Source of the DNA: an uncultured Lachnospiraceae bacterium
GTDB lineage: Bacteria > Bacillota > Clostridia > Lachnospirales > Lachnospiraceae
Direction: 5' to 3'
Assembly: GCA_905203555.1 (NCBI GenBank)
Contig: CAJKWK010000003.1
Coordinates: 1-64,000 of the forward strand
DNA length: 64,000 bases
Part shown: positions 35,686 through 43,640 of the stretch, in pieces
How the letters are laid out: each line of letters begins with the position of its first letter
Numbering within the stretch: the first letter of the stretch is position 1
Made by a program: the position numbers and the translations under genes
The notes under the pieces: model-generated
Databases searched by the model: none
Told to the model about the DNA's origin: nothing
Seen by the model: only the letters and a program-made list of their open reading frames with translations

Positions 35686-36455
35686 AACAGTCCACCTCCT
35701 GGTTTTAAAATCCCCGTTACAGCCATTCCGACGCCAACTCCCAAAGCAATGGCAACCGCTGTCATAAAAGCCTCCATTGTCCGGGCCGCCCCCGCCAGAT
35801 AATCTCCTTGCAGAGAATCCCGAATTGCATAAGTAATTGCAACTCCGGGTACGATCGGCATAATACTGCTGATGATTACAGTATCCATATTCATGCCCGG
35901 AAAGTTATTTTTTAAAAAAATAGCAGAAAGAGCTACCGCAAATGCACTAAATGCATTCAAAATAAAACCATGTATATGAAAGTATTTCCCGATTGTTGTA
36001 ATCATCGCCAGTGCGATTCCGGCTATTGCAGCCCCTCCGATTTCTGCCCAGCCTCCGCCAAAAAGAGGCGCAAATCCGGCACAGACCCCAACCGTCGCCA
36101 AATTATAAATCCATCTTTTATACTGACGGCCTTTAATCGTTTTCAATTCTGCATAAGCCTCATCCAGCGTCATCTCCCCAGCGCAATATCTTCTTGATAC
36201 TGCGTTCACACGTTCGATCCGGTTCAGATTCATCCCTCTGCTCTCTACACGTTTGATTACAGAAATATTTTCTATATCCGGATGATCCAAGGTAACAAAA
36301 ATCCCTGTTGTCAAAACGACTGTTTCAACCATATCAACATTTGCGGTTCCTAAAATACGTGTGATCGTCTCTTCCACACGATAAGTTTCCGCACCGCTCT
36401 TTAACATTATTTCTCCAGCCAGAACTGCTGTATTCATCAATCGCTTATAGTCCAT
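35682..36455 (-). CDS. Threonine/serine exporter family, large subunit (YjjP-like, DUF1212)
   Basis: A 257-residue protein with a cytoplasmic N-terminal domain (LMNTAVLAGEIMLKSGAETYRVEETI, then RVNAVSRRY) and about five C-terminal membrane helices with SIMPIVPGVAITYAIRDSLQGDY. The domain order is that of ThrE split before its last membrane domain. I take the ATG at 36455 (MDYKRLMN), with AGGAAG upstream, instead of an extension to 36476. A good promoter lies 75 bases upstream. Confidence 0.87.
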   Translation of the reverse strand: MDYKRLMNTAVLAGEIMLKSGAETYRVEETITRILGTANVDMVETVVLTTGIFVTLDHPDIENISVIKRVESRGMNLNRIERVNAVSRRYCAGEMTLDEAYAELKTIKGRQYKRWIYNLATVGVCAGFAPLFGGGWAEIGGAAIAGIALAMITTIGKYFHIHGFILNAFSAFAVALSAIFLKNNFPGMNMDTVIISSIMPIVPGVAITYAIRDSLQGDYLAGAARTMEAFMTAVAIALGVGVGMAVTGILKPGGGLF

Positions 36456-36529
36456 CCCACTCTTCCTCACTCGCACTCTATTTCATGGCTGTAAGCATAT
36501 AAATCCTGCTAACATACAACTCTTCTTCC

Positions 36530-36558
36530 ACTATAGAGAGTTCTCATATATCCGTCAA
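36530..36558 (-). promoter_or_regulatory. Promoter of the thrE-type exporter pair
   Basis: On the minus strand TTGACG, 17 bases, TATAGT, between the lysR stop and the exporter start. Confidence 0.75.
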
Positions 36559-36593
36559 GTACTATCAAAAAATCCACGTAAGTTTCCCATCCT

Positions 36594-37478
36594 TTACTCT
36601 GAAAAATTTCCTGTACACAGAAGATCCTTCATCTTTTTGATTTCATCCGAACAATATTTATTCTTATGAATGATAAAATCAAAATCACGTTTGACCTTTT
36701 GATCTTTCAATGTCAGGATTCGCATCTCTCCGCTTTGTACTTCCTTTTTTACCATGCGTTTTGAAAAAACTGCAATTCCACGTCCACAGATCACCGCATT
36801 TTTGATTGCTTCTGTATTTGTACTTTCAAAGGTTCGATTTAAATGCAGCCCTTGTTCTTCAAAAAGTTTTTCGTATTGATTTCTCTCCACACTGCCGCTT
36901 TCACGACTAACGTAATCCTGTCCATCCAGCATTTCCAATGTTATAACTGATTCTTTTGCCAAAGGATGCGTACATCCACATACAATTACGAGCTCATCTT
37001 CACAAATAGGAAAAACAGACAAATTTTCATTTTTAATATTTCCTTCCACAATTGCGAAGTCCACTTGATTATTCAACACTGCTTTTTCTATTTCGGCAGA
37101 ATTGGTCACCGTGACGTGAAATTGACAATTTGGAATCACTTTCTCTGCCTCATTTAAAATATCATTGATAAGACAGGTTCCAACTGACACACTGCATCCG
37201 ATACGTAAATCTCTGCTCTTTGCTGCATGATTTATCGTTTCTTCCATTTGATCAAATGAGTCCAGAATATGACGAGAAAAAGAGAGCAGCAGCTCTCCCT
37301 CTTTTGTTAAATATAGTTTTTGTGACAATCGCTCAAATAATTTTACGTTATAATACTTTTCCAGCTCCGAAATTGCCTGACTTATACTTGGTTGAGAAAT
37401 ATGCAGCTCCCTTGCCGCTTTACTCATACCACCTTTGTCAGCTACCATCGTAAAAATTTTCAAATGTCGAATGGTCAT
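36594..37478 (-). CDS. LysR family transcriptional regulator
   Basis: The 294-residue protein has the N-terminal winged helix-turn-helix (MTIRHLKIFTMVADKGGMSKAARELHISQPSISQAISELE, residues 1-40) and a LysR effector domain with GCSVSVGTCLIND and the NAVICGRGIAVFSKRMV segment. The effector is unknown. It is 26 bases downstream of the two chromate-transporter genes, which suggests it regulates them and itself. A matching dyad lies at their promoter (38753-38770). Confidence 0.93.
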   Translation of the reverse strand: MTIRHLKIFTMVADKGGMSKAARELHISQPSISQAISELEKYYNVKLFERLSQKLYLTKEGELLLSFSRHILDSFDQMEETINHAAKSRDLRIGCSVSVGTCLINDILNEAEKVIPNCQFHVTVTNSAEIEKAVLNNQVDFAIVEGNIKNENLSVFPICEDELVIVCGCTHPLAKESVITLEMLDGQDYVSRESGSVERNQYEKLFEEQGLHLNRTFESTNTEAIKNAVICGRGIAVFSKRMVKKEVQSGEMRILTLKDQKVKRDFDFIIHKNKYCSDEIKKMKDLLCTGNFSE

Positions 37479-37504
37479 GTTTCTCTCCTTTTTGATTCAT
37501 CATT

Positions 37505-38077
37505 TTAAATCGCACCCATTAGCGCATAAACAGCCGTCCCTGCCACACCGCTTCCCAGAATAATTGCAATTGCATTTACTTTATGTTTTCTTAAAAGATA
37601 AAGAGCTCCTACAAAAATTGCAAATTCAACCCATCGAATGTCGCTTAATATGAGTTTTCCTAATTCTGCCTGAAATAAAGCCAGCATTAAAATTGAGGCT
37701 CCTGCGGAACCGATCAATGCAACCACCGCCGGACGCATTGCTCCAAGTACAACCTGTACCCCGCTCACATTACGATATTTATAATAAAAGTGAGCAAGAA
37801 TCAGACAGATACAGAAGGACGGAATGATACATCCAATAGAACAAAGCAATACACCGGGGATTCCTGCAATTCTCATTCCCACAAAAGTTGCAGAATTAAT
37901 AGAAATTGGTCCGGGTGTCATTTCTGCAACTGTAATTAAATCCGAAAATTCCTCCAATGTCATGAGACCATGTAGATTGACAATCTGTTCCTGTATCAAT
38001 GGTATCGCAGCATAACCGCCGCCCACACTAAACATACCAACCTGAATAAATGCAAAAAATAATTTCAATAGCAACAT
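37505..38077 (-). CDS. Chromate transporter (ChrA/CHR) family, half-size subunit
   Basis: A 190-residue CHR-domain membrane protein with about five helices and the motif FSVGGGYAAIPLIQEQIV followed by ITVAEMTPGPISINSATFVGMR. Short-chain CHR proteins occur as pairs that act together as one transporter; the anion may be chromate or something else. Start at ATG 38077, which shares bases with the TAA of the upstream half (TAATG) and has GGAGG at good spacing. Confidence 0.9.
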   Translation of the reverse strand: MLLLKLFFAFIQVGMFSVGGGYAAIPLIQEQIVNLHGLMTLEEFSDLITVAEMTPGPISINSATFVGMRIAGIPGVLLCSIGCIIPSFCICLILAHFYYKYRNVSGVQVVLGAMRPAVVALIGSAGASILMLALFQAELGKLILSDIRWVEFAIFVGALYLLRKHKVNAIAIILGSGVAGTAVYALMGAI

Positions 38078-38664
38078 TATGCAATTCCTCCGTTCTTGAC
38101 TTTTCTTGTATTCCATGATGTAACTGCAAGATCAATGAACCCAATCCCCAGACAAGTTAATATTACAAACATTGCACTGATATCCAAAATGTATGTTGCC
38201 AAAAAGGCAGCGATCATCATAATGATATATAAAGTTCTTTTTGTATGAATTACATTCTTTGCCAGATTAATCACAACGTCAAATATAACTGCGGCAACGC
38301 CCGCTCTCATAACCTGTAATGCCATACTGATATACGGATTGGTACGGAACTGTTCATAAAACATAGAGATAATTGATATAATGATCATTGGAGGCAGTAT
38401 TGTTCCAAGAATTGCGACAAGCGATCCGACAACACCTGCAAGGCGATATCCTATAATCACAGACGCATTCACCGGAAGCGGTCCGGGCGCTGACTGTGTA
38501 ATCGCAGTCACATCTAACATCTCCTCTTCTTCCAGCCATTGCAGCTCTTCCACAAACTTCTTTTTCATCAGAGATACAATTACAAACCCACCGCCAAATG
38601 TACATGCACTCAGCATAAACATTGATTGAAACAAAACCCATAATTTACTGTAATCTTTTTTCAT
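38077..38664 (-). CDS. Chromate transporter (ChrA/CHR) family, half-size subunit, first of the pair
   Basis: A 195-residue paralogue of its neighbour with the motif CTFGGGFVIVSLMKKKFV and TAITQSAPGPLPVNASVIIGYR. The two halves are coupled by a TAATG overlap. I place the start at ATG 38664 (MKKDYSKLW), with GGAGG seven bases upstream, rather than an extension to 38712. It is the first gene of the chr-chr-lysR unit. Confidence 0.9.
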   Translation of the reverse strand: MKKDYSKLWVLFQSMFMLSACTFGGGFVIVSLMKKKFVEELQWLEEEEMLDVTAITQSAPGPLPVNASVIIGYRLAGVVGSLVAILGTILPPMIIISIISMFYEQFRTNPYISMALQVMRAGVAAVIFDVVINLAKNVIHTKRTLYIIMMIAAFLATYILDISAMFVILTCLGIGFIDLAVTSWNTRKVKNGGIA

Positions 38665-38752
38665 AAATAACCTCCAATATCTTTCTTTTTCACTTCCTTC
38701 AAAGTGTAGCATAAAAAAGGTTATTTTTGAAATACATAAGTTTTATACATCC

Positions 38753-38770
38753 TATAGGTATATGCCTATA
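38753..38770. promoter_or_regulatory. Perfect dyad, probable LysR operator of the chr-chr-lysR unit
   Basis: TATAGG, six bases, CCTATA: a perfect 6+6 inverted repeat with the T-N12-A core expected of LysR boxes. It lies about 90 bases upstream of the first chr start and directly after the rlmH stop. The promoter downstream looks weak (TATGCT -10 without a good -35), as expected for an activator-dependent promoter. Confidence 0.6.
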
Positions 38771-38771
38771 A

Positions 38772-39251
38772 TTATTTATGATACGGTTCTTTTTTTATAA
38801 TGCGATAACTCCGATATATTTGTTCCAGCAATATTACGCGCATTAGCTGATGCGGAAATGTCATTTTTGAAAAACTCAACGCATAATTTGACTTCTCCAG
38901 TACTTTTTTCCCTAATCCCAGAGAACCACCTATAACGAAAATAAGATGACTTGTACCTTGAATCCCCAATTTCTCAATTTTGTCAGCCAATTCTTCTGAA
39001 GTAAGCTGTTTTCCCTGAATTTCAAGTGTAATGATATAAGCATCTTCCTTCAAATATTTTAAAATACGCTCTGCTTCTTTCGCTTTGATCGTTTCATTCA
39101 TAGTATCGCTTGCATTTTCCGGCGTTTTTTCATCTGCGACTTCTATGATTTCCATTTTACAATATTTACTCAATCGCTTGCTATACTCGCTAATTGCATC
39201 TCGTAAATACTTTTCTTTTATCTTCCCAACTGTAATGATCGTAATCCTCAT
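38772..39251 (-). CDS. rlmH: 23S rRNA pseudouridine1915 N3-methyltransferase RlmH
   Basis: RlmH is a small SPOUT methyltransferase that acts on assembled 70S ribosomes. The 159-residue protein has [22 protein letters not shown] at the N-terminus and the trefoil-knot SAM loop [13 protein letters not shown] followed by the C-terminal [18 protein letters not shown], diagnostic of the family. It follows the C_GCAxxG gene by 25 bases. Confidence 0.97.
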   Translation of the reverse strand: MRITIITVGKIKEKYLRDAISEYSKRLSKYCKMEIIEVADEKTPENASDTMNETIKAKEAERILKYLKEDAYIITLEIQGKQLTSEELADKIEKLGIQGTSHLIFVIGGSLGLGKKVLEKSNYALSFSKMTFPHQLMRVILLEQIYRSYRIIKKEPYHK

Positions 39252-39276
39252 TTATGTTTCTCCTGTCGGAACATTC

Positions 39277-39735
39277 TTATAAGATTTCTTTTAAGATTTT
39301 AGTCACCTTTTTTGTCAATAGATACTCCTCGGTCAGCGCTACCGCATCAACAATACACTGTTCACAACTAACAGCCTGTTTTCCATCTGTTTTTGCTTTC
39401 AAATCACGACAATACATCGAGCCATTCTTTTCCTGAAATTTTTTTGCATACTCTTTTACACTTTTATATGTGTCTGCTTTTGTAATTGCGCCTTTTTGAG
39501 GATTTCCAATGCTATTCTCCAGTCCAATGATCATAAACATACCACTGAGAGCACCGCACACTTCTCGCATTCCCATACCAAACCCAAATCCTTCCGCAAG
39601 GCGAAACATCATTTCTTCATCTACACCAAAATCCTCACAAAAAGAGCAGGCAACAGCCTGTGCACAATTATATCCGTTTTTATGATATTCTGCCGCTTTT
39701 TGTTGTCTTTTACTAAGGTTCTTATTCTCTTCCAT
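39277..39735 (-). CDS. C_GCAxxG_C_C family redox protein
   Basis: A 152-residue cysteine-rich protein with the family signature: YNCAQAVACSF, then EVCGALSGMFMIIGL (the GCAxxG-like motif), and paired cysteines later (C-R-D and SCEQCIVDAV). These are putative iron-sulfur or redox proteins of unknown role common in anaerobes. I use the ATG at 39735, with AAGGAG eight bases upstream; a TTG two codons earlier is too close to that site. Confidence 0.85.
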   Translation of the reverse strand: MEENKNLSKRQQKAAEYHKNGYNCAQAVACSFCEDFGVDEEMMFRLAEGFGFGMGMREVCGALSGMFMIIGLENSIGNPQKGAITKADTYKSVKEYAKKFQEKNGSMYCRDLKAKTDGKQAVSCEQCIVDAVALTEEYLLTKKVTKILKEIL

Positions 39736-39770
39736 TGTCAATACTCCTTCTATCTCTGTTGTTCCATTTC

Positions 39771-39802
39771 AAAAAAAGGCGGACATGCTCACGCACATCC
39801 GC
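39771..39802 (-). terminator. Intrinsic terminator after nfnB
   Basis: On the minus strand GCGGATGTGC, loop GTGA, GCATGTCCGC (ten pairs, two G-U) followed by seven T after two more bases. Confidence 0.85.
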
Positions 39803-39831
39803 ACTTTTATTTCATTCAGCCTGATGCTCTC

Positions 39832-41220
39832 TTACTTATCTCTCAGATATTCATCAATACCTTTGGCAGCTGCCTTTCCGGCACCCATAGCTAAAATAAC
39901 TGTTGCAGCGCCAGTTACAGCATCTCCACCGGCATATACACCTTCTTTGGATGTTTTACCGTTATTCTCATCAGCCACAATACATTTCCACTTATTAATT
40001 TCCAGACCTTCTGTTGTAGAAGAAATCAATGGATTCGGAGAAGTACCCAGTGACATGATTACTGTATCTACATCAATTGTATATTCAGAACCAGGAACCT
40101 CTACCGGACGTCTTCTTCCTGATGCATCCGGTTCTCCCAGTTCCATCTTAATAACTTTCATTCCTGTAACATTTCCCTTATCGTCCACAAGAATCTCTTT
40201 TGGATTCGTCAAAAGGTCGAAAATGATTCCTTCTTCCTTTGCATGATGTACTTCTTCCACACGTGCCGGAAGTTCTTCTTCACTTCTACGATAAACGATA
40301 TGTACTTCCGCGCCAAGACGAAGTGCAGTTCTTGCAGCATCCATTGCCACATTACCGCCACCAACAACAGCCACCTTTGTTCCGGCACAAATCGGTGTAT
40401 CATAATTTTCATCAAATGCTTTCATCAGGTTGCTTCTGGTCAGATATTCGTTTGCTGAGAATACTCCGTTCGCATTCTCTCCCGGAATACCCATAAACTT
40501 CGGAAGTCCTGCACCTGATCCAATAAAGACAGCCTCAAATCCTTCTTCTTCAATCAACTGATCGATTGTAGTAGATTTACCAATTACAACATTGGTTTCA
40601 AATTTAACGCCAAGTTCTTTTACTTTCTCAATTTCTTTTGCAACAACTTTCTGTTTTGGAAGACGGAACTCCGGAATACCATACACCAATACTCCGCCCA
40701 GTTCATGAAGTGCTTCGAATACAGTTACTTCATAACCGAGTTTTGCCAAATCTCCCGCACATGTCAATCCGGACGGACCGGAACCAATTACAGCAACTTT
40801 ATGACCATTCGTCTTTTCTGCTCCAACCGGCTTAATATCATTCTCCAATGCATAATCTGCCACAAAACGCTCCAGTTTTCCAATGGAAATCGGCTCACCT
40901 TTGATTCCGCGAATACACTGTCCCTCACACTGTGACTCCTGAGGACATACACGACCGCAGATTGCCGGAAGAGCTGAAGATTGTCCGATCACTTTATATG
41001 CTTCTTCAATATTGCCGTTCTTGATTTCTTTAATAAATCCAGGAATGTTAATTGCTACCGGACAACCCTGAATACATTTTGCATTTTTACAATTAATACA
41101 TCTGGAAGCCTCTTCCATAGCTTCTTCCATGTTATATCCAAGACAAACTTCTTCAAAGTTCGTTGCACGAACCTTTGGATCCTGTTCTCTTACCGGTACT
41201 TTTTTTAATACATCTCCCAT
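39832..41220 (-). CDS. nfnB: NADH-dependent ferredoxin:NADP+ oxidoreductase subunit B (NfnB)
   Basis: NfnB is the GltD-like subunit of the electron-bifurcating transhydrogenase, binding the bifurcating FAD, NADP(H) and two [4Fe-4S] clusters. The 462-residue protein has the cluster cysteines (ASRCINCKNAKCIQGCP and CGRVCPQESQCEGQC), the FAD motif VIGSGPSGLTCAGDLAKLG and the NADP motif VVGGGNVAMDAARTALRLG. Alone it would be called glutamate synthase small subunit, but it overlaps the FNR-like subunit gene by TAATG and no gltB is present. It works in the cytoplasm on ferredoxin, NADH and NADPH. Confidence 0.9.
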   Translation of the reverse strand: MGDVLKKVPVREQDPKVRATNFEEVCLGYNMEEAMEEASRCINCKNAKCIQGCPVAINIPGFIKEIKNGNIEEAYKVIGQSSALPAICGRVCPQESQCEGQCIRGIKGEPISIGKLERFVADYALENDIKPVGAEKTNGHKVAVIGSGPSGLTCAGDLAKLGYEVTVFEALHELGGVLVYGIPEFRLPKQKVVAKEIEKVKELGVKFETNVVIGKSTTIDQLIEEEGFEAVFIGSGAGLPKFMGIPGENANGVFSANEYLTRSNLMKAFDENYDTPICAGTKVAVVGGGNVAMDAARTALRLGAEVHIVYRRSEEELPARVEEVHHAKEEGIIFDLLTNPKEILVDDKGNVTGMKVIKMELGEPDASGRRRPVEVPGSEYTIDVDTVIMSLGTSPNPLISSTTEGLEINKWKCIVADENNGKTSKEGVYAGGDAVTGAATVILAMGAGKAAAKGIDEYLRDK

Positions 41221-42110
41221 TATTCGTCACCTCCACAATGTCCGCATCCACCATGATGTGTATCGCCTTCCAGAATCTTCAGCATTGCACGTCCTTCAGC
41301 TGTCTTGTAGGTCTGAGCTCTCTTCATAGCCTGATCAAAATCTACGAGATGACCATCGAATTCCGGTCCGTCTACACAGGCAAATTTAATCTCATCTCCT
41401 ACCTGTAAACGGCAAGCTCCGCACATTCCGGTTCCATCTACCATAATTGGATTCATGCTGACAATTGTCGGAATCTCTAATTTCTTTGTCAAAAGACAAA
41501 CAAATTTCATCATGATCATTGGTCCGATTGCAACACAAACATCATACTGTTTTCCTTCATTCTGAACCAGATCTTCTACTACAGCTGTTACCATACCGGA
41601 ACGACCATAAGAACCATCATCCGTTGTTACATACAGATTGCCTGCAACAGCTTCTAATTCATTTTCAAGAATTACCATTTCTTTTGTTTTTGCACCCAGA
41701 ACCACATCTGCTTCAATACCATGCTCATGCAGCCACTTTACCTGCGGATAGACCGGAGCCGCACCAACGCCGCCGGCTACAAAAAGCATCTTTTTATTCT
41801 TCAGAGAATCCAAATCTTCGTTTACGAACTCGGACGCACATCCCAAAGGTCCAACGAAATCGCGGAAACTATCCCCGGCTTTTAAACCGGACATCTTTAC
41901 TGTTGATGCGCCGACTTCCTGAAATACAATCGTAATTGTACCGGCCTCACGGTCATAATCACAAATTGTCAACGGAATTCTCTCCCCTTTATCATCCATT
42001 TTAACAATCACAAACTGTCCCGGCTGACAATGTTTTGCAACACGTGGTGCTTCCACATCCATAAGATAAATCTTATCAGCCAGTTTCTCTGCTTTCAAAA
42101 TCTTATACAT
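41220..42110 (-). CDS. nfnA: NADH-dependent ferredoxin:NADP+ oxidoreductase subunit A (NfnA)
   Basis: The 296-residue FNR-like subunit binds FAD, NAD(H) and one [2Fe-2S] cluster. It has the FAD motif RIPLTICDYD, the NAD motif FVAGGVGAAPVYPQVKWL, and the iron-sulfur site GTGMCGACRLQVGDEIKFACVDG with an Asp/Cys set in place. The last part ends in HHGGCGHCGGDE, a His/Cys-rich tail of unclear role. SudB is a close relative, so sulfide dehydrogenase is an alternative annotation; pairing with an NfnB-like partner favours NfnAB. Confidence 0.88.
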   Translation of the reverse strand: MYKILKAEKLADKIYLMDVEAPRVAKHCQPGQFVIVKMDDKGERIPLTICDYDREAGTITIVFQEVGASTVKMSGLKAGDSFRDFVGPLGCASEFVNEDLDSLKNKKMLFVAGGVGAAPVYPQVKWLHEHGIEADVVLGAKTKEMVILENELEAVAGNLYVTTDDGSYGRSGMVTAVVEDLVQNEGKQYDVCVAIGPMIMMKFVCLLTKKLEIPTIVSMNPIMVDGTGMCGACRLQVGDEIKFACVDGPEFDGHLVDFDQAMKRAQTYKTAEGRAMLKILEGDTHHGGCGHCGGDE

Positions 42111-42151
42111 GATTTTCCTCCTTGTATATTTTAAATAAATACCCTGTCACT

Positions 42152-42180
42152 ATCATACGCCATTCCATCTCGATTCGCAA
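42152..42180 (-). promoter_or_regulatory. Promoter of nfnAB
   Basis: On the minus strand TTGCGA, 17 bases, TATGAT, 41 bases upstream of the nfnA ATG. AAGGAGG follows just before the start codon. No clear Rex site overlaps it. Confidence 0.7.
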
Positions 42181-42235
42181 GTATTCTTTCCTGGAAATGA
42201 CGGTTTTGCACAGAAAATTTCATCTGAAAAACATC

Positions 42236-42270
42236 AAAAAAGGACAGACACAACTAGCATCTGTCCCTTA
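42236..42270 (-). terminator. Intrinsic terminator after the iron alcohol dehydrogenase
   Basis: On the minus strand GGGACAGATGC, loop, GTGTCTGTCC followed by six T. It separates this gene from nfnAB. Confidence 0.88.
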
Positions 42271-42282
42271 ATTCAGCTGTAA

Positions 42283-43464
42283 TTAGAAATCTACTTCTGT
42301 TCCGTAATAAATACATGTAAAGAGTTTTTCCATAGTTGCAGGATCAATTGCACGTGGATTTGATCCAGTACAAGCATCTCCAACCGCATTTTCAGAAATT
42401 GTTGCAATTTTCTCTTTGAACTCTTCTTCATCAATTCCAAATTCTTTTAATGTTTTTGGAATATTCAACTGAACATTGAAATCATCGATTTTTTCACACA
42501 AACTGTTAATGAGTGCTTTTTCAGAAGCTCCCGGAAGTCCAACTTTTCTTGCAATCTCTGCATAACGTTTTGCAGCTACAGGGTCTTTCGCATTGTATTT
42601 GATAACATATGGAAGATACATTGCATTTGCACAGCCATGAGTAATATGACCTGTTGAAAATGCTGCTCCTGTTTTATGTGCCATAGAATGTACAATACCC
42701 AACAAAGCATTGGAAAATGCCATTCCTGCCAGACATTGTGCGTCATGCATCTCTGCTCTTGCATCCATATTGCCTCTGTATGAAGCCGGAAGGTAATCAA
42801 ATACCATTTCAATTGCCTGAATTGCAAGCGGGTCTGTATATGCACAATGTAATGTAGAAACATATGCTTCAATTGCATGTGTAAGAGCATCCATACCAGT
42901 ATATGCAACCTGTTTTGCCGGAAGACCTTCAACCAGCTCAGAATCAACGATTGCTACATCCGGTGTGATATTGAAATCAGCCAATGGATATTTTACACCT
43001 GTCTGATAATTTGTAATTACAGAGAATGCTGTTACTTCTGTAGCTGTTCCTGATGTAGAAGGAATCGCACAGAATTTTGCTTTCTGTCTCAGTTCCGGGA
43101 AATTAAACGGAATACAAAGTTCTTCAAATGTTACATCCGGATACTCATAAAATGCCCACATTGCTTTTGCAGCATCAATCGGAGAGCCGCCTCCCATTGA
43201 AACGATCCAGTCCGGCTGGAATGCACGCATTGCTTCTGCACCTTTCATAACAGTTTCAACTGACGGATCTGGTTCAACACCCTCAAAAAGTTCTACTTCC
43301 ATACCAGCTTCTTTCAGATAGCCGACAGCTTTGTCAAGAAATCCCTGACGTTTCATAGAGCCACCGCCAACAACAAGGATTGCTCTTTTTCCTTTCAGAT
43401 TCTTGAGTTCTTCAAGACATCCTTTTCCATGATAAACGTCTCTTGGTAATGTAAATCTTCCCAT
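42283..43464 (-). CDS. Iron-containing alcohol dehydrogenase
   Basis: A group III (Fe-ADH) enzyme of 393 residues. It has the nucleotide motif VVGGGSMKRQGF and VSMGGGSPIDAAKAMW, the PSTSGTATEVT segment, and metal ligands in GMDALTHAIEAYVS and HSMAHKTGAAFSTGHITHG (Asp and His). Such enzymes reduce aldehydes or ketones (ethanol, butanol, propanediol routes); this substrate is unknown. It stands alone with its own promoter, a Rex-like operator and a terminator. Confidence 0.92.
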   Translation of the reverse strand: MGRFTLPRDVYHGKGCLEELKNLKGKRAILVVGGGSMKRQGFLDKAVGYLKEAGMEVELFEGVEPDPSVETVMKGAEAMRAFQPDWIVSMGGGSPIDAAKAMWAFYEYPDVTFEELCIPFNFPELRQKAKFCAIPSTSGTATEVTAFSVITNYQTGVKYPLADFNITPDVAIVDSELVEGLPAKQVAYTGMDALTHAIEAYVSTLHCAYTDPLAIQAIEMVFDYLPASYRGNMDARAEMHDAQCLAGMAFSNALLGIVHSMAHKTGAAFSTGHITHGCANAMYLPYVIKYNAKDPVAAKRYAEIARKVGLPGASEKALINSLCEKIDDFNVQLNIPKTLKEFGIDEEEFKEKIATISENAVGDACTGSNPRAIDPATMEKLFTCIYYGTEVDF

Positions 43465-43490
43465 GATAATGCATCTCCTTATGTATTAAT

Positions 43491-43508
43491 ATGTTATTTT
43501 TTTAACGC
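43491..43508. promoter_or_regulatory. Candidate Rex operator at the alcohol dehydrogenase promoter
   Basis: Read on the minus strand GCGTTAAAAAAATAACAT. Against the clostridial Rex consensus TTGTTAA-N4-TTAACAA it matches 10 of 14 fixed positions, including the core GTTAA and TAAC. It lies just downstream of the -10 at the expected start site, where a repressor would block transcription. The rex gene is at 56111. Confidence 0.6.
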
Positions 43509-43512
43509 ATTA

Positions 43513-43541
43513 ATTATACCACTCTGACTTATCGAAAACAA
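43513..43541 (-). promoter_or_regulatory. Promoter of the iron alcohol dehydrogenase
   Basis: On the minus strand TTGTTT, 17 bases, TATAAT preceded by TGG (extended -10). Confidence 0.8.
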
Positions 43542-43576
43542 GCAATTTAACCTATTTTTAAACTTGAATAATGCAC

Positions 43577-43619
43577 AAAAAACCTCTCGTATTTTTGTAC
43601 ATAAATACAAGAGGTTTTT
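43577..43619. terminator. Terminator after the zinc-ribbon/TPR gene
   Basis: Arms AAAACCTCT-GTATTT and AAATAC-AGAGGTTTT with A- and T-runs on both sides; the stop codon of the gene at 43641 is about 20 bases away. It could work in both directions. Confidence 0.88.
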
Positions 43620-43640
43620 CACACAGGAAAAGAGTGCAGC

